From Actinomycetota bacterium (GTDB lineage: Bacteria; Actinomycetota; Acidimicrobiia; Acidimicrobiales; WLNW01), in assembly GCA_009699605.1 (NCBI GenBank), contig WLNW01000004.1, forward strand, positions 1 through 48,483: 48,483 nt of DNA, given 5' to 3'. A program made the position numbers and the translations under genes. Shown piece by piece: positions 31,516 through 41,206 of this stretch (position 1 is its first letter; each line of letters begins with the position of its first letter). The notes under the pieces are model-generated. The model saw nothing but the letters and a program-made list of their open reading frames with translations, made no database searches and was not told where the DNA came from.

Positions 31516-32442
31516 TCAGGCGGCGAGCCGCGCCGGCCGCAGGTCACGCATGCGCGATGCGACACATCTCTGCCGGAACCTGATCTCGCCCTCCGAGAAG
31601 CGCGCGACTCGATACCCCGCCGCGACGAGCCGGTGTTGCTGGGCAGCGTCAGACCGCGTATCGGTCAGCGCGCGATGCCATGCATCACCATCGACGAAGA
31701 CCACGAGGCCGTGGTCGTCATCGAAGTAGTCGACCCGACCCACCCAGCCTTCGACATCGCTGAGCTGGACCTGGCGACGCATCGGCGGAAGTGAGTTGGC
31801 AAGGAGTATGTCTTCGAACGCGAGCTCGAGCGCGGTCTCGGCCGAGACGTGACCGACGCGTTCTGCAAGCAGTGCCTCGACCGTGCGCACCCCCCGTCGG
31901 CCCTTTCCTCGTACATCGTGCAGCACGCTGGCGACGTCGCCGATCGCGAGCAACCGTTTGCCCCACGCGCGATCGAGCACGCGGGCAACCTGCGACCGAG
32001 GCAATATCGCCGCCAGATCCATGATCACGCGTGCCGGCGTCGTCACGCGCAAGCCGTCGAGGACGACCACGTGGCTCGGGAGAAGATCTCGTACGCGGTG
32101 CACAACACCGAGCGTCGGGCGATCGAACGCGCTTCGACGAGTCACCAGAACATGGTCGGGGACCAATCTCGGCCACAGCTCCCACAGCCGCGCGCCGGAC
32201 ACCTGCCCCATTGCCGCATCGCCACCGGCATCGAACAGCGCAGCCAATCGACGTTGTTCAATCGTTCTCGGTGATCCACCGAGCCGGTACACCTCCGAGG
32301 AAAGTCGCTCGAGTACACCCGTTCGACGGGCGTGGACGATGGACGATCGCGTCGCCCCGGCCAACCGAAGCTGCGCCGTACGAATGAGGCCATGCTGGCC
32401 GACTGTGATACTCCGAATCATTTCCGTATCCATACGTCTCAT
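31516..32442 (-). CDS. AbiEi-like / DUF559 (Vsr-fold) protein
   Basis: The protein has 308 residues. The N-terminal part (GQHGLIRTAQLRLAGATRSSIVHARRTG) resembles the winged-helix region of AbiEi-type antitoxins. The C-terminal part (RVDYFDDDHGLVVFVDGDAWH, then RLVAAGYRVARFSEGEIRF) resembles DUF559, related to very-short-patch-repair endonucleases, with acidic residues in the expected strand. Such fusions are common in actinobacteria, with no known activity. ATG 32442 and ATG 32433 are both possible. No toxin partner adjoins. Confidence 0.75.
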   Translation of the reverse strand: MRRMDTEMIRSITVGQHGLIRTAQLRLAGATRSSIVHARRTGVLERLSSEVYRLGGSPRTIEQRRLAALFDAGGDAAMGQVSGARLWELWPRLVPDHVLVTRRSAFDRPTLGVVHRVRDLLPSHVVVLDGLRVTTPARVIMDLAAILPRSQVARVLDRAWGKRLLAIGDVASVLHDVRGKGRRGVRTVEALLAERVGHVSAETALELAFEDILLANSLPPMRRQVQLSDVEGWVGRVDYFDDDHGLVVFVDGDAWHRALTDTRSDAAQQHRLVAAGYRVARFSEGEIRFRQRCVASRMRDLRPARLAA

Positions 32443-32494
32443 TCAACGCACGCGCTATGACAGCCACCGCCGAGAGGAACTCACGCTCCCGTTC

Positions 32495-32671
32495 CGGGTC
32501 GCCAAACGCGCGCCCTGAAGCGCGGACGACGACCCAAAAGCAGTGGGTCAGGTTTCGGGTCGCCAAACGCGCGCCCTGAAGCGCGGACGACGACCCAAAA
32601 GCAGTGGGTCGGGTTTCGGGTCGCCAAACGCGCGCCCTGAAGCGCGGACGACGACCCAAAAGCAGCGGGTC
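32495..32671. repeat. Three 61-bp tandem copies of an intergenic hairpin repeat
   Basis: Units begin at 32495, 32556 and 32617. Each starts CGGGTCGCCAAACGCGCGCC and contains GACGACCCAAAAGCAG, so GGGTCG can pair with CGACCC, and CGCGC with GCGCG inside. Differences are confined to the unit junctions and one T/C change. The unit shares the segment GGGTCGCCAA-x-CGCGCGC with the repeats at 30272. They fill most of the 235-bp gap 32443-32677, where no gene is seen. Confidence 0.92.
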
Positions 32672-32677
32672 CCCGCG

Positions 32678-33217
32678 TCAGAGCCAACCGACGCGCGCGT
32701 TGTCGAGCGGATAGTCGGGCCGCGGGTTCGCGAGCTCACCGGCGCGCACGCGGCGTAGCAGGGACGTTGTCGCGTCGAGGATCTGCGGTGTCGCGGCGCG
32801 GAGCTCGGTCGCGTCGCCGGCGCCCACCTCGTCCTCGTCGACGCCGGCCTCGGTCAGCAGCATCGGCAGATCACCGAGGCGGGCGCCGAGCCAGTCCAGT
32901 GGTGCTGCGGAGAGATCCTCGGCGAACACTCGATGGCTGGGCTCCCAGCCGTCGAAGCGCGGGTGATGATGCGTTCGGTCGTGCGAGCCGGGGGGCCCGG
33001 CGACCGACTCGAGCAGATCACAGCGCCAAATCGGCCGGTCGATCGAGATCGGTTGGGCCGAATAGATCGAGCCTCGAAGCGGGTCGCTCGCGAGGAACCG
33101 CAGCTCGACGCGCACGCCACGCTCGGCGCCCTCTTGGCCAGGTATGGGGTCGGGGTCGACGAAGTAGAGGTCGCTGACGACCACGCCGATCCGTTCGAAT
33201 CCAAAGGCGTACAGCAC
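32678..33217 (-). CDS. Unknown protein downstream of coxM
   Basis: The protein has 179 residues from GTG 33217. The N-terminal half is beta-rich (ERIGVVVSDLYFVDPDP, then VELRFLASDPLRGSIYSAQPI), with a His-rich segment DRTHHHPRFDGW at about 100. I do not recognise a named family. It follows coxM by 30 bp on the same strand and is the last gene of the coxL operon, so a role with that enzyme or a conserved side gene is possible. Confidence 0.65.
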   Translation of the reverse strand: MLYAFGFERIGVVVSDLYFVDPDPIPGQEGAERGVRVELRFLASDPLRGSIYSAQPISIDRPIWRCDLLESVAGPPGSHDRTHHHPRFDGWEPSHRVFAEDLSAAPLDWLGARLGDLPMLLTEAGVDEDEVGAGDATELRAATPQILDATTSLLRRVRAGELANPRPDYPLDNARVGWL

Positions 33218-33247
33218 CGCCGCGTCCGGGCTCGTGTGCCTCGGTGC

Positions 33248-34072
33248 CTACTTGCCGGCAGTCTCGAGAGCGCGGCGGACGAGAACGCGAGCGAGGTGCT
33301 GGCGATACTCGACGCTGGCATTGAGATCGGTCGGGGGCTCACATCCGTCGGCCGCCGACGCGGCGCCATCGGCTGCGGAGGCGCCACCGGCGATGGCCGA
33401 CTCGACACCCGCGGCGCGCACCGGACGCGAGTCCATGTTGACCAGACCAACGCCGCACGAACCGTTGTTGACGATCACCGAACAGCCGACGATGGCCCAG
33501 TCCTGGGCCCGGCGGTTGAACTTCTGGAAGCCGAACGTGGCGTTCGGGGTCTTCGACACGATGATCTCGGTGAGGAGCTCGTCGGGCCCGACAGCCGTCT
33601 CGAGGAAGCCGGTGAAGAAGTCGTCGCTCGACACCTCACGGGTGCCGTTCGGGCCCTTGATCACCAGCGTGGCCCGCAGCGCAAGAATCGCCGATGGCAG
33701 ATCCGACGCCGGGTCACCGTGGGCCAGTGAACCGCCGATGGTGCCGCGATGGCGGACCTGCGGATCGCCGACATGGCCTGCCACCTCGGGCAGCAGGCCG
33801 ACCTGTGACTTCAACAGCTCGCTGATCTCGATGTCGCGGTGGCGGGTGAGCGCCCCGATGCGCACGACGTCGCCGTCTTCGCGAATGTAGGACAGGTCGG
33901 AGAGGCGACCGATGTCGATGAGCACGGCTGGCGAAGCGAGCCTGTACTTCATGAGTGGGAGGAGCGAGTGTCCGCCCGCAAGTAGCTTGGCGTCTTCGCC
34001 GTACTCGCCGAGCAAGGCAATGGCCTCGTCGGCCGAACCGGCCCGCTTGTAGTCGAATGCGGCGGGAATCAC
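33248..34072 (-). CDS. coxM: FAD-binding subunit of a CODH/xanthine-oxidase-family enzyme
   Basis: The protein has 274 residues, the usual length for CoxM. The FAD motifs are [18 protein letters not shown] (AGGHS) and [20 protein letters not shown] (TIGGS). The C-terminal domain has the [16 protein letters not shown] segment. It passes electrons from the iron-sulfur subunit to FAD and on to the quinone or another acceptor. GTG 34072 overlaps the coxS stop as GTGA. An Ala/Ser-rich insertion (about 225-243, [15 protein letters not shown]) is a small internal duplication. Confidence 0.93.
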   Translation of the reverse strand: MIPAAFDYKRAGSADEAIALLGEYGEDAKLLAGGHSLLPLMKYRLASPAVLIDIGRLSDLSYIREDGDVVRIGALTRHRDIEISELLKSQVGLLPEVAGHVGDPQVRHRGTIGGSLAHGDPASDLPSAILALRATLVIKGPNGTREVSSDDFFTGFLETAVGPDELLTEIIVSKTPNATFGFQKFNRRAQDWAIVGCSVIVNNGSCGVGLVNMDSRPVRAAGVESAIAGGASAADGAASAADGCEPPTDLNASVEYRQHLARVLVRRALETAGK

Positions 34073-34551
34073 TTGGCCACCCCCTCAGCTGCACACTGCA
34101 GCACTGCCTTCACGATGTTGTGGTAGCCGGTGCACCGGCACAGGTTGCCTTCGAGACCGATGCGCACCTGGCGCTCGGTGGGGTTCGGCACCTCGTCGAG
34201 CAGCGACACCGCGGCCATGACCATGCCGGGCGTGCAATAGCCGCACTGGAGTGCATGGCACTCGTGGAACGCCTGCTGCATCGGGTGCAGCTTCTCGGCG
34301 CTCGGTGCGAGCCCTTCGATGGTGGTGAGGTCGTGGCCATCGGCCTGCACCGCGAGCATGGTGCACGACTTCACGGCCTCGCCGTCGAGGTGGATGGTGC
34401 ACGCACCGCACGACGAGGAGTCGCAACCGATGTTGGTGCCCGTGAGTCCACAGACGTCGCGGATGTAGTGCACGAGAAGCGTTCGCGGCTCGACGTCGTG
34501 GGACTGCGCAGTCCCATTGATGTTCATCGTGACCTGCACGGTGTCTCCCAT
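34069..34551 (-). CDS. coxS: [2Fe-2S] small subunit of a CODH/xanthine-oxidase-family enzyme
   Basis: The protein has 160 residues. The plant-type cluster is held by Cys43, Cys48, Cys51 and Cys63 and the second cluster by Cys103, Cys106, Cys138 and Cys140 (CGYC, CRC), all present. It transfers electrons from the molybdenum site to FAD. ATG 34551 begins the ferredoxin fold directly ([13 protein letters not shown]). Forty bases separate it from the ABC permease gene upstream on the same strand. Confidence 0.95.
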   Translation of the reverse strand: MGDTVQVTMNINGTAQSHDVEPRTLLVHYIRDVCGLTGTNIGCDSSSCGACTIHLDGEAVKSCTMLAVQADGHDLTTIEGLAPSAEKLHPMQQAFHECHALQCGYCTPGMVMAAVSLLDEVPNPTERQVRIGLEGNLCRCTGYHNIVKAVLQCAAEGVAK

Positions 34552-34591
34552 ACTTTGCTCTGCCGGATGCCCGGCCGGGACAATACTCGGA

Positions 34592-35401
34592 TCACGGCAC
34601 GATGCGCCGAAGGTTGCGGTAGGCAACTGCTCCGAATCCGAGCACAAGACCAGCGATCGCGACGAGCCCGGGCCAAGTTCCGTGCCACGTGACGTGGCCG
34701 AGGAACCCCTGCCGGGACAAACGCAGGATGTTGGTCATCGGGTTGAGACGCGCCGCGTGCTGCAACCACCCTGACTGGAGGGCCAGCGGCACCTGTCCGA
34801 TGGACAGGAACATGAACCCGAAGATGAAGATCTGCACGATCGACAGCGACTTGAGGCTGCGGAACTTATAGACGAATGCGAGCCCCAGCGTGCCGAACAG
34901 CAACGCCACGCCCACGGCCGCAACGTAGAGGCAGAGCAGCCCCAGCGCCCCGCCGGGGAGATCGGCACCGAGGGCGAGCGACAGCAAAAGCACCAAGGTG
35001 GTGGGGATGAGCGAGCGCAGCGCCGAGTAGCCGAGCGGACCGACCATGAGGATCGGTCGTCGGCACGGCGCGAGGAGCAACCGGTCGAAGAAGCCGCCCT
35101 CGATGTCGGTGGCCGTGCCGCCAGCGGCGCCCATACCGGCGAACGACGCCCCTTGCAGGATCGCGTAAGGCACCATCCAGTTGATCACACGAGGGGTGGG
35201 GAACCCTTCGACGTTGGCCAACGCGCTGAACGAACCGGAGAACGCGATCACGAAGAACATCGGCATCATGATCGCCGGGATGATCAACGCGGGTATGCGG
35301 CGCATACGCATCATGCCGCGTGCGGTGAGCGCGCGGAACACGCCGAAGTCGTGGGCAATGCTTGACACGCGCTGGCCCGTGGTGAGCGGCGACTCGGTCA
35401 T
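34592..35401 (-). CDS. ABC-2 type exporter permease (second)
   Basis: The protein has 269 residues with about six membrane segments (ABC2_membrane, DrrB-like). Motifs such as [14 protein letters not shown] and [14 protein letters not shown] are those of DrrB/ABC-2 permeases. It is paralogous to the next permease and probably forms a heterodimer with it. The ATG shares one base with the stop of that gene (TGATG). The 3' end lies 40 bases before coxS, so this transporter is embedded in the cox operon. Confidence 0.9.
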   Translation of the reverse strand: MTESPLTTGQRVSSIAHDFGVFRALTARGMMRMRRIPALIIPAIMMPMFFVIAFSGSFSALANVEGFPTPRVINWMVPYAILQGASFAGMGAAGGTATDIEGGFFDRLLLAPCRRPILMVGPLGYSALRSLIPTTLVLLLSLALGADLPGGALGLLCLYVAAVGVALLFGTLGLAFVYKFRSLKSLSIVQIFIFGFMFLSIGQVPLALQSGWLQHAARLNPMTNILRLSRQGFLGHVTWHGTWPGLVAIAGLVLGFGAVAYRNLRRIVP

Positions 35402-36210
35402 CACAGTCGCCGCAACCGGGCGCGCATGGTGGCGAACGCGAGCGACGTGGTGAACACCGCAAGCCCAAACGTGATCCCGAGCGCTCGACCGGCCGAGCCC
35501 CACGACCACCCTTCGATCACGAGCTCGCGCAGAGGTTCGATGATCCACGTGATCGGGTTGTGCCGCGCAACGTTGCCGTACCAGCCCTTCATCAGCGATG
35601 TCGGCCAGAACGTGCCGCTGACGAACAACAGCACGAACAGCACCGGGAACGTGCTCTGCACGATCTCCTGGGAGCCGCTGCGCAGCGCGAGCACCAGACC
35701 CAGACCACCGATGCCGAGCGCCAGGAGCACCGCGGTGATCATGATGACCGCGGCGCTGGCGACGCCGCCTTTGATCGTGACCCCAAAGGCGATCAGCAGC
35801 ACCATGATCAACCCGGCCTGGAACCCGGCGAAGATGGCTGACCCGGCGATGCGGCCGACGAGGATCGACACGCGCGACACAGGCGAAGTCACGAGGCGAT
35901 CGAAGAACCCGTTCTCGATGTCCTTCGCGAGCTCGGCCGCGCCACCGGTGGCGCCGAAGGCGACGGCTTGGAGCACGCTGGCTGGCAACACGAAGTCGAG
36001 GTAGCTGTCGACCGGCGGGAAACCCGGCTGATGGATGGCCTTGGCGAACTGGGCGGCATACACCGCGGTGAGCATCAGCGGAAAGAACAGACCCGGCGCC
36101 CAGGCCTGCGGTTGACGCCACATGTTGACGGTCGAACGGCGCGCCAATTCGTACGCCTGAGCGATCGCCCCGGCGCGACAAGGCGAGGCTTCGACCACCG
36201 TTGCGGTCAT
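35401..36210 (-). CDS. ABC-2 type exporter permease (first)
   Basis: The protein has 269 residues with about six membrane segments. DIENGFFDRLVTSPVSR and RHNPITWIIEPLRELVI match the ABC-2/DrrB signature. The ATG overlaps the stop of the ATPase gene (ATGA), so subunits are made in step. The substrate of DrrAB-type exporters ranges from antibiotics to lipids and cannot be told here. Confidence 0.9.
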   Translation of the reverse strand: MTATVVEASPCRAGAIAQAYELARRSTVNMWRQPQAWAPGLFFPLMLTAVYAAQFAKAIHQPGFPPVDSYLDFVLPASVLQAVAFGATGGAAELAKDIENGFFDRLVTSPVSRVSILVGRIAGSAIFAGFQAGLIMVLLIAFGVTIKGGVASAAVIMITAVLLALGIGGLGLVLALRSGSQEIVQSTFPVLFVLLFVSGTFWPTSLMKGWYGNVARHNPITWIIEPLRELVIEGWSWGSAGRALGITFGLAVFTTSLAFATMRARLRRL

Positions 36211-37154
36211 TCGTCGGCTCCTTCGAGCCGGCGACCGGTTGCATCGGCGAACACATCGTCGAGGCTTGGCGAGTCGAGCTCGAGATGGCTGACCCGCACG
36301 CCTGCATCGTCGAGCGCACGCACCACGGCGGGCATCTGCGCCGCCCCCTCGGGAAGCCCGATCGCGATGCGCCCGGCACGTGCCGGGCGCTCGGCGCCGA
36401 ACTGTGCGAGCACCGAACGCGCCGCGTCAACCGACGCCAGGGCCACGTCGACCTTGAGCGTGGGTGCACCCACCGACGCCTTCAACTCGGCTGGTATGCC
36501 TTCGCGCACGATGCGACCACCGTCGATGATCGCAATGCGATGCGCGAGCTCGTCGGCTTCCTCGAGGTACTGCGTGGTGAGAAAGACGGTGGTGCCGAGC
36601 TCGGTGTTGAGCCGGCGCACCTCTTCCCAAAGGCTCACGCGGCTGGTGGGGTCGAGCCCCGTGGTGGGCTCGTCGAGGAACAACACCTTCGGCTCGTGCA
36701 CGAGCGCGAGCGCGAGATCGAGCCGACGGCGCATGCCCCCCGAGTAGGTGCCGACGCGTCGATCGGCCGCACCCGTGAGCCCGACACGCTCAAGAAGCTC
36801 AGCGCCGCGCGCTTCGGCCACGCGGCGCGGGATGCCGTGCAGGACCGCCTGCAACCGCACCAGCTCGTTGCCGGTCATGAGCGGATCGATGGCGGCGTCT
36901 TGCAGCGCAACACCGATGGCCCGCCGCACCTGGTGCGCATCGCGCACGACGTCGAACCCCGCCACGCGCGCGGTACCGGCCGTGGGTCGCAACAGCGTGA
37001 CGAGCATGCGGACCGTGGTGGACTTGCCCGCACCGTTGGGACCGAGGAAGCCGAACACCTCACCCTCAGCCACGGTGAGGTCCACGCCTTCGACCGCTTT
37101 GACGTCACCGAAGCTGCGAACCAGCCCGCGTGCTTCGATCGGCGCGTTGCTCAT
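36207..37154 (-). CDS. DrrA-like ABC transporter ATPase
   Basis: The protein has 315 residues. Walker A is GPNGAGKST (38-46), the signature YSGGMRRRLDLA, Walker B VLFLDEPTTGLDP, and the H-loop region is unusual (LTTQYLEEADELAHRI, Gln in the usual DrrA position instead of His). The C-terminal regulatory part ends in SLDDVFADATGR, as in daunorubicin-resistance DrrA proteins. ATG 37154 overlaps the coxL stop as ATGA and is preferred to an upstream in-frame start nine codons earlier within coxL. It powers the two permeases encoded directly downstream. Confidence 0.92.
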   Translation of the reverse strand: MSNAPIEARGLVRSFGDVKAVEGVDLTVAEGEVFGFLGPNGAGKSTTVRMLVTLLRPTAGTARVAGFDVVRDAHQVRRAIGVALQDAAIDPLMTGNELVRLQAVLHGIPRRVAEARGAELLERVGLTGAADRRVGTYSGGMRRRLDLALALVHEPKVLFLDEPTTGLDPTSRVSLWEEVRRLNTELGTTVFLTTQYLEEADELAHRIAIIDGGRIVREGIPAELKASVGAPTLKVDVALASVDAARSVLAQFGAERPARAGRIAIGLPEGAAQMPAVVRALDDAGVRVSHLELDSPSLDDVFADATGRRLEGADE

Positions 37155-39439
37155 ACCTTCACGGCTCGGATGGCCGCCCACACCTTCTGCGGGGTAATCG
37201 GGATGTCGATGTGGCGGATGCCGAGGTGCGAGAGGGCGTCGCAGATCGCGCTCTGCAGCGCCGGCGTGGCGCCGATCACGCCCGACTCGCCGATGCCCTT
37301 GGCGCCGAGTGGGTTGTTCGGGGTGGGAGTCTCGAGCGGTATCAGCTCGTAGCTCGGCAACTCGGTCATCGAGATGATGCCGTAGTCCGCGAAGTTCGAC
37401 GTGAGCGGGTTCCCGTCCTCGTCGTAGCGGATCTCCTCGATCAACGATTGAGCCAAGCCCTGGGCGATGCCGCCGTGTCGCTGACCTTCGACGAGCACCG
37501 GGTTGAGGATGCGTCCGGCATCGTCACACGTGACCACGCGCATAATCTCGGTCAGGCCGGTATCGGTGTCGACCTCGACGACCACGAGGTGCGTCCCGAA
37601 CGGGAACGATGCGCCCGCGAGCTGATCGGTTTCGGCAGCGAGGCTTCCACCAGCGGCGGCCGCGACTTCGGTCCACGACTTCGAGACCGACGGGGTTCCC
37701 TGCACGTGGAACGCCCGTGTCGCCTTGTCGAGCACGACGTCGTCGATGCTCGCTTCGAGCAGGGTCGCAGCGAGCTCGCGTGCCTGGTCGACCACCTGGC
37801 CGGCCGCGACGTATACCGCCGAACCACCGGCCTGGAGCGACTTCGACGCGCTCGTGCCGCCGCCTTTAGGCACCAGCTCGGTGTCGCCCTGGACGAGCGT
37901 GATGTCCTCCATGGAGATACCGGTCTGATCACTCACCAACATCGCGAACGCCGTGGCGTGGCCTTGCCCGTGCGAGAACGAACCGGAGTAGATCGTGGCC
38001 TTTCCTTCGGCGCCGATGACGACCTTGCCCCACTCCGTGGATCCGGGAGCGGGGCCGGCGGTGATCTCGACGTAGACCGACACACCGATGCCCAACTGCT
38101 TGACCGCGCCGGAGGCCCGCCGAGCGGCCTGCTCGGCCCGCAGCGCGTCGTAGGCTGCGTGCTCGAGCACGAGATCGAGCGACGTCTCGTAGTCGCCGGT
38201 GTCGTACACCGTGCCGACCGCGGTGGTGTACGGGAACGCGTCCTTCGGGATGAGGTTCTTGCGCCGCACCGCGACCGCGTCCATGCCGATCTCGGCTGCG
38301 AACAGATCCATGGCCCGTTCGACGGCCGCCGTTGCCTCAGGTCGCCCCGCGCCGCGGAACGCGACCACGGGCGCCGTGTTGGTGACCACCGACTTCGCGG
38401 CGGTCTCGATCGCGGGAATGGCGTACACCCCAGACGACATCACATGGGTGAGGAACGGCAGGAACCCGCCATTCATGCAGTACGCACCGGCACCGCCCAC
38501 CATCTCGATGCGATACGCCTTGACCGTGCCGTCTCGCGAGCCACCGATGGCCAGTTGCTGCACCTGATCGCGGCCGTGGGCCGAGCCGATCATGGCCTCG
38601 GTGCGGGTCTCGGTCCAACGCATTGGGCGCCCGTGGCGGCGCGCCAACTCGGGCAACAGCGCTTCTTCGGGCGTGAATTCCATCTTCAGCCCGAACCCGC
38701 CACCTACGTCGGGCGAGATCACGTGGCTCGTCTCGGGCGTCAGCCCGTATACCTTCTGTAACTTGCTCCACATGCTGTGCGGGCCCTGGTTCGAGTTCCA
38801 GAAGGTGAGCTTGTCCCCTTCCCATAGGCATGCCACCGACCGACCCTCTAGCGGGGCCGCATGCAGCCGGTTGTTGACCACGCGCTGGCGCACGACGACG
38901 TCGCATCCGTCGAAGAACGAATCGTCTGTTACGCCCTTCATCATCGTGAACATCACGAAGTCAACGCCGACGTTGGTACCGAGGTCGGGATAGACCAAGC
39001 CCTCGCCCCGCGACGCGGCCTCGAGATCGACCACCGGGGTGAGCGGCGCGTAGTCGATCTCCACGAGCTCGGCCGCGTCGGCGCCGATGTAGGTGGACTT
39101 TGCGACGATGGCCACCACCGGTTCGCCTACGAAGCGCACCACGCCGTCGGCCAGCCATGGCCGCGTCATCATCGGCGGTGGGAACAGCGGCACCATCGCC
39201 TGCAGGTTCGGCAGGTCAGCGAAGTCGGCCGCGACGTACACCCCGAGCACGCCGGGCAACGCCGCCGCCTCGGTGGTGTCGATGCTCACAATCGTGGCCG
39301 ACGCCACCGTGGACCGCACATAGGTGACCGACGCGGCAGACGCGAGCCGCGGATCGCGGAGGTCAGCGGTGTAAACCGCGCCGCTGGTGAGGAACTTGGG
39401 ATCCTCTTTGCGCAGGACGCGGGTGCCGAGGATGCTCAT
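37151..39439 (-). CDS. coxL: Molybdopterin-binding large subunit, form II CoxL-like (xanthine oxidase family)
   Basis: The protein has 762 residues. The aldehyde oxidase/xanthine dehydrogenase a/b hammerhead domain comes first (about 10-140), then the molybdopterin domains with DVGGGFGLKMEFTPEE. The active-site loop is AFRGAGR (residues 360-366). True CO dehydrogenases (form I) have AYxCSFR; form II enzymes have AYRGAGR, so this is form II with Phe for Tyr. The catalytic Glu718 lies in GIGESG. The substrate is thus unlikely to be CO and may be an aldehyde or N-heterocycle. ATG 39439 has GGGAG upstream. First gene of the operon. Confidence 0.92.
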   Translation of the reverse strand: MSILGTRVLRKEDPKFLTSGAVYTADLRDPRLASAASVTYVRSTVASATIVSIDTTEAAALPGVLGVYVAADFADLPNLQAMVPLFPPPMMTRPWLADGVVRFVGEPVVAIVAKSTYIGADAAELVEIDYAPLTPVVDLEAASRGEGLVYPDLGTNVGVDFVMFTMMKGVTDDSFFDGCDVVVRQRVVNNRLHAAPLEGRSVACLWEGDKLTFWNSNQGPHSMWSKLQKVYGLTPETSHVISPDVGGGFGLKMEFTPEEALLPELARRHGRPMRWTETRTEAMIGSAHGRDQVQQLAIGGSRDGTVKAYRIEMVGGAGAYCMNGGFLPFLTHVMSSGVYAIPAIETAAKSVVTNTAPVVAFRGAGRPEATAAVERAMDLFAAEIGMDAVAVRRKNLIPKDAFPYTTAVGTVYDTGDYETSLDLVLEHAAYDALRAEQAARRASGAVKQLGIGVSVYVEITAGPAPGSTEWGKVVIGAEGKATIYSGSFSHGQGHATAFAMLVSDQTGISMEDITLVQGDTELVPKGGGTSASKSLQAGGSAVYVAAGQVVDQARELAATLLEASIDDVVLDKATRAFHVQGTPSVSKSWTEVAAAAGGSLAAETDQLAGASFPFGTHLVVVEVDTDTGLTEIMRVVTCDDAGRILNPVLVEGQRHGGIAQGLAQSLIEEIRYDEDGNPLTSNFADYGIISMTELPSYELIPLETPTPNNPLGAKGIGESGVIGATPALQSAICDALSHLGIRHIDIPITPQKVWAAIRAVKV

Positions 39440-39454
39440 GGGGAACTCCCGAGG

Positions 39455-39490
39455 TCGGTGTGATCGAGAACCTGTTCTCGATCACACCGA
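39455..39490. promoter_or_regulatory. 36-bp perfect palindrome between divIC and coxL
   Basis: The arms TCGGTGTGATCGAGAAC (39455-39471) and GTTCTCGATCACACCGA (39474-39490) are exact reverse complements around CT. The palindrome starts 26 bp after the divIC stop and ends 15 bp before the coxL start in the direction of transcription. It could be a terminator for the housekeeping operon (no T-run follows) or an operator for the cox operon. Both are possible at once. Confidence 0.7.
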
Positions 39491-39515
39491 GTGACAATAG
39501 CCGCCGCTTCCGGCC

Positions 39516-39883
39516 TCAATCGCCGAAGGGCCAGACCGGTGGCACCGTGTCCCCGGTGGTCTTCGGCGGGAGGATCGCGTAGGTCTCCTCGCCCGGATTC
39601 ACGAGGCTGTACTCGGATCGGGCGATGCGCTCGATCTCCTCGGGCGTGTTCAGGGCGTCGACCCGGGCTTGCAGGCGGTCGTTCTCGGCGCGCAGCTGGG
39701 CCAACGTGTGCTCGCGCGTCGCCGTCTCGGAACGTTGCGCAAGGTACTGGCGAACCGGGAACACGGCCAACGACAGCAACACCATCACGGTGAGCGCGGC
39801 GATCGCGACCCACAGGGCACGACGGCCGTTCACACCAAACCACGGCTTCGGCAACGCCGCAATGGTGGCCCCGGCAGTTGCCA

Positions 39884-39884
<1 letters not shown>
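39516..39884 (-). CDS. divIC: Septum formation initiator family protein (DivIC/FtsB)
   Basis: The protein has 122 residues. One membrane segment (about 24-44) is followed by a coiled coil (QRSETATREHTLAQLRAEND, then RLQARVDALNTPEEIERIAR) and the DivIC motif IARSEYSLVNPGEETYAI. It is a bitopic cell-division protein of the FtsQ/FtsL/FtsB complex, with the coiled coil outside the membrane. The ATG shares one base with the eno stop (TGATG). The eno-divIC pair is standard in actinobacteria. Confidence 0.93.

Positions 39885-41206
<1,322 letters not shown>

Noticed and set aside
30272-32671. CRISPR array
   Set aside because: The repeats are 53-61 bp with self-complementary ends and no unique spacers of regular length, and there are no cas genes; the Cas4-like cysteines at 18942 belong to a separate RecB-like nuclease.
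37130-38761. 543-codon open frame on plus strand across coxL
   Set aside because: Antisense of a fully supported coxL; no motif and atypical composition.
39455-39490. LexA (SOS) box
   Set aside because: The centre GAAC-CT-GTTC has a 2-bp gap; actinobacterial SOS boxes have GAAC-N4-GTTC.
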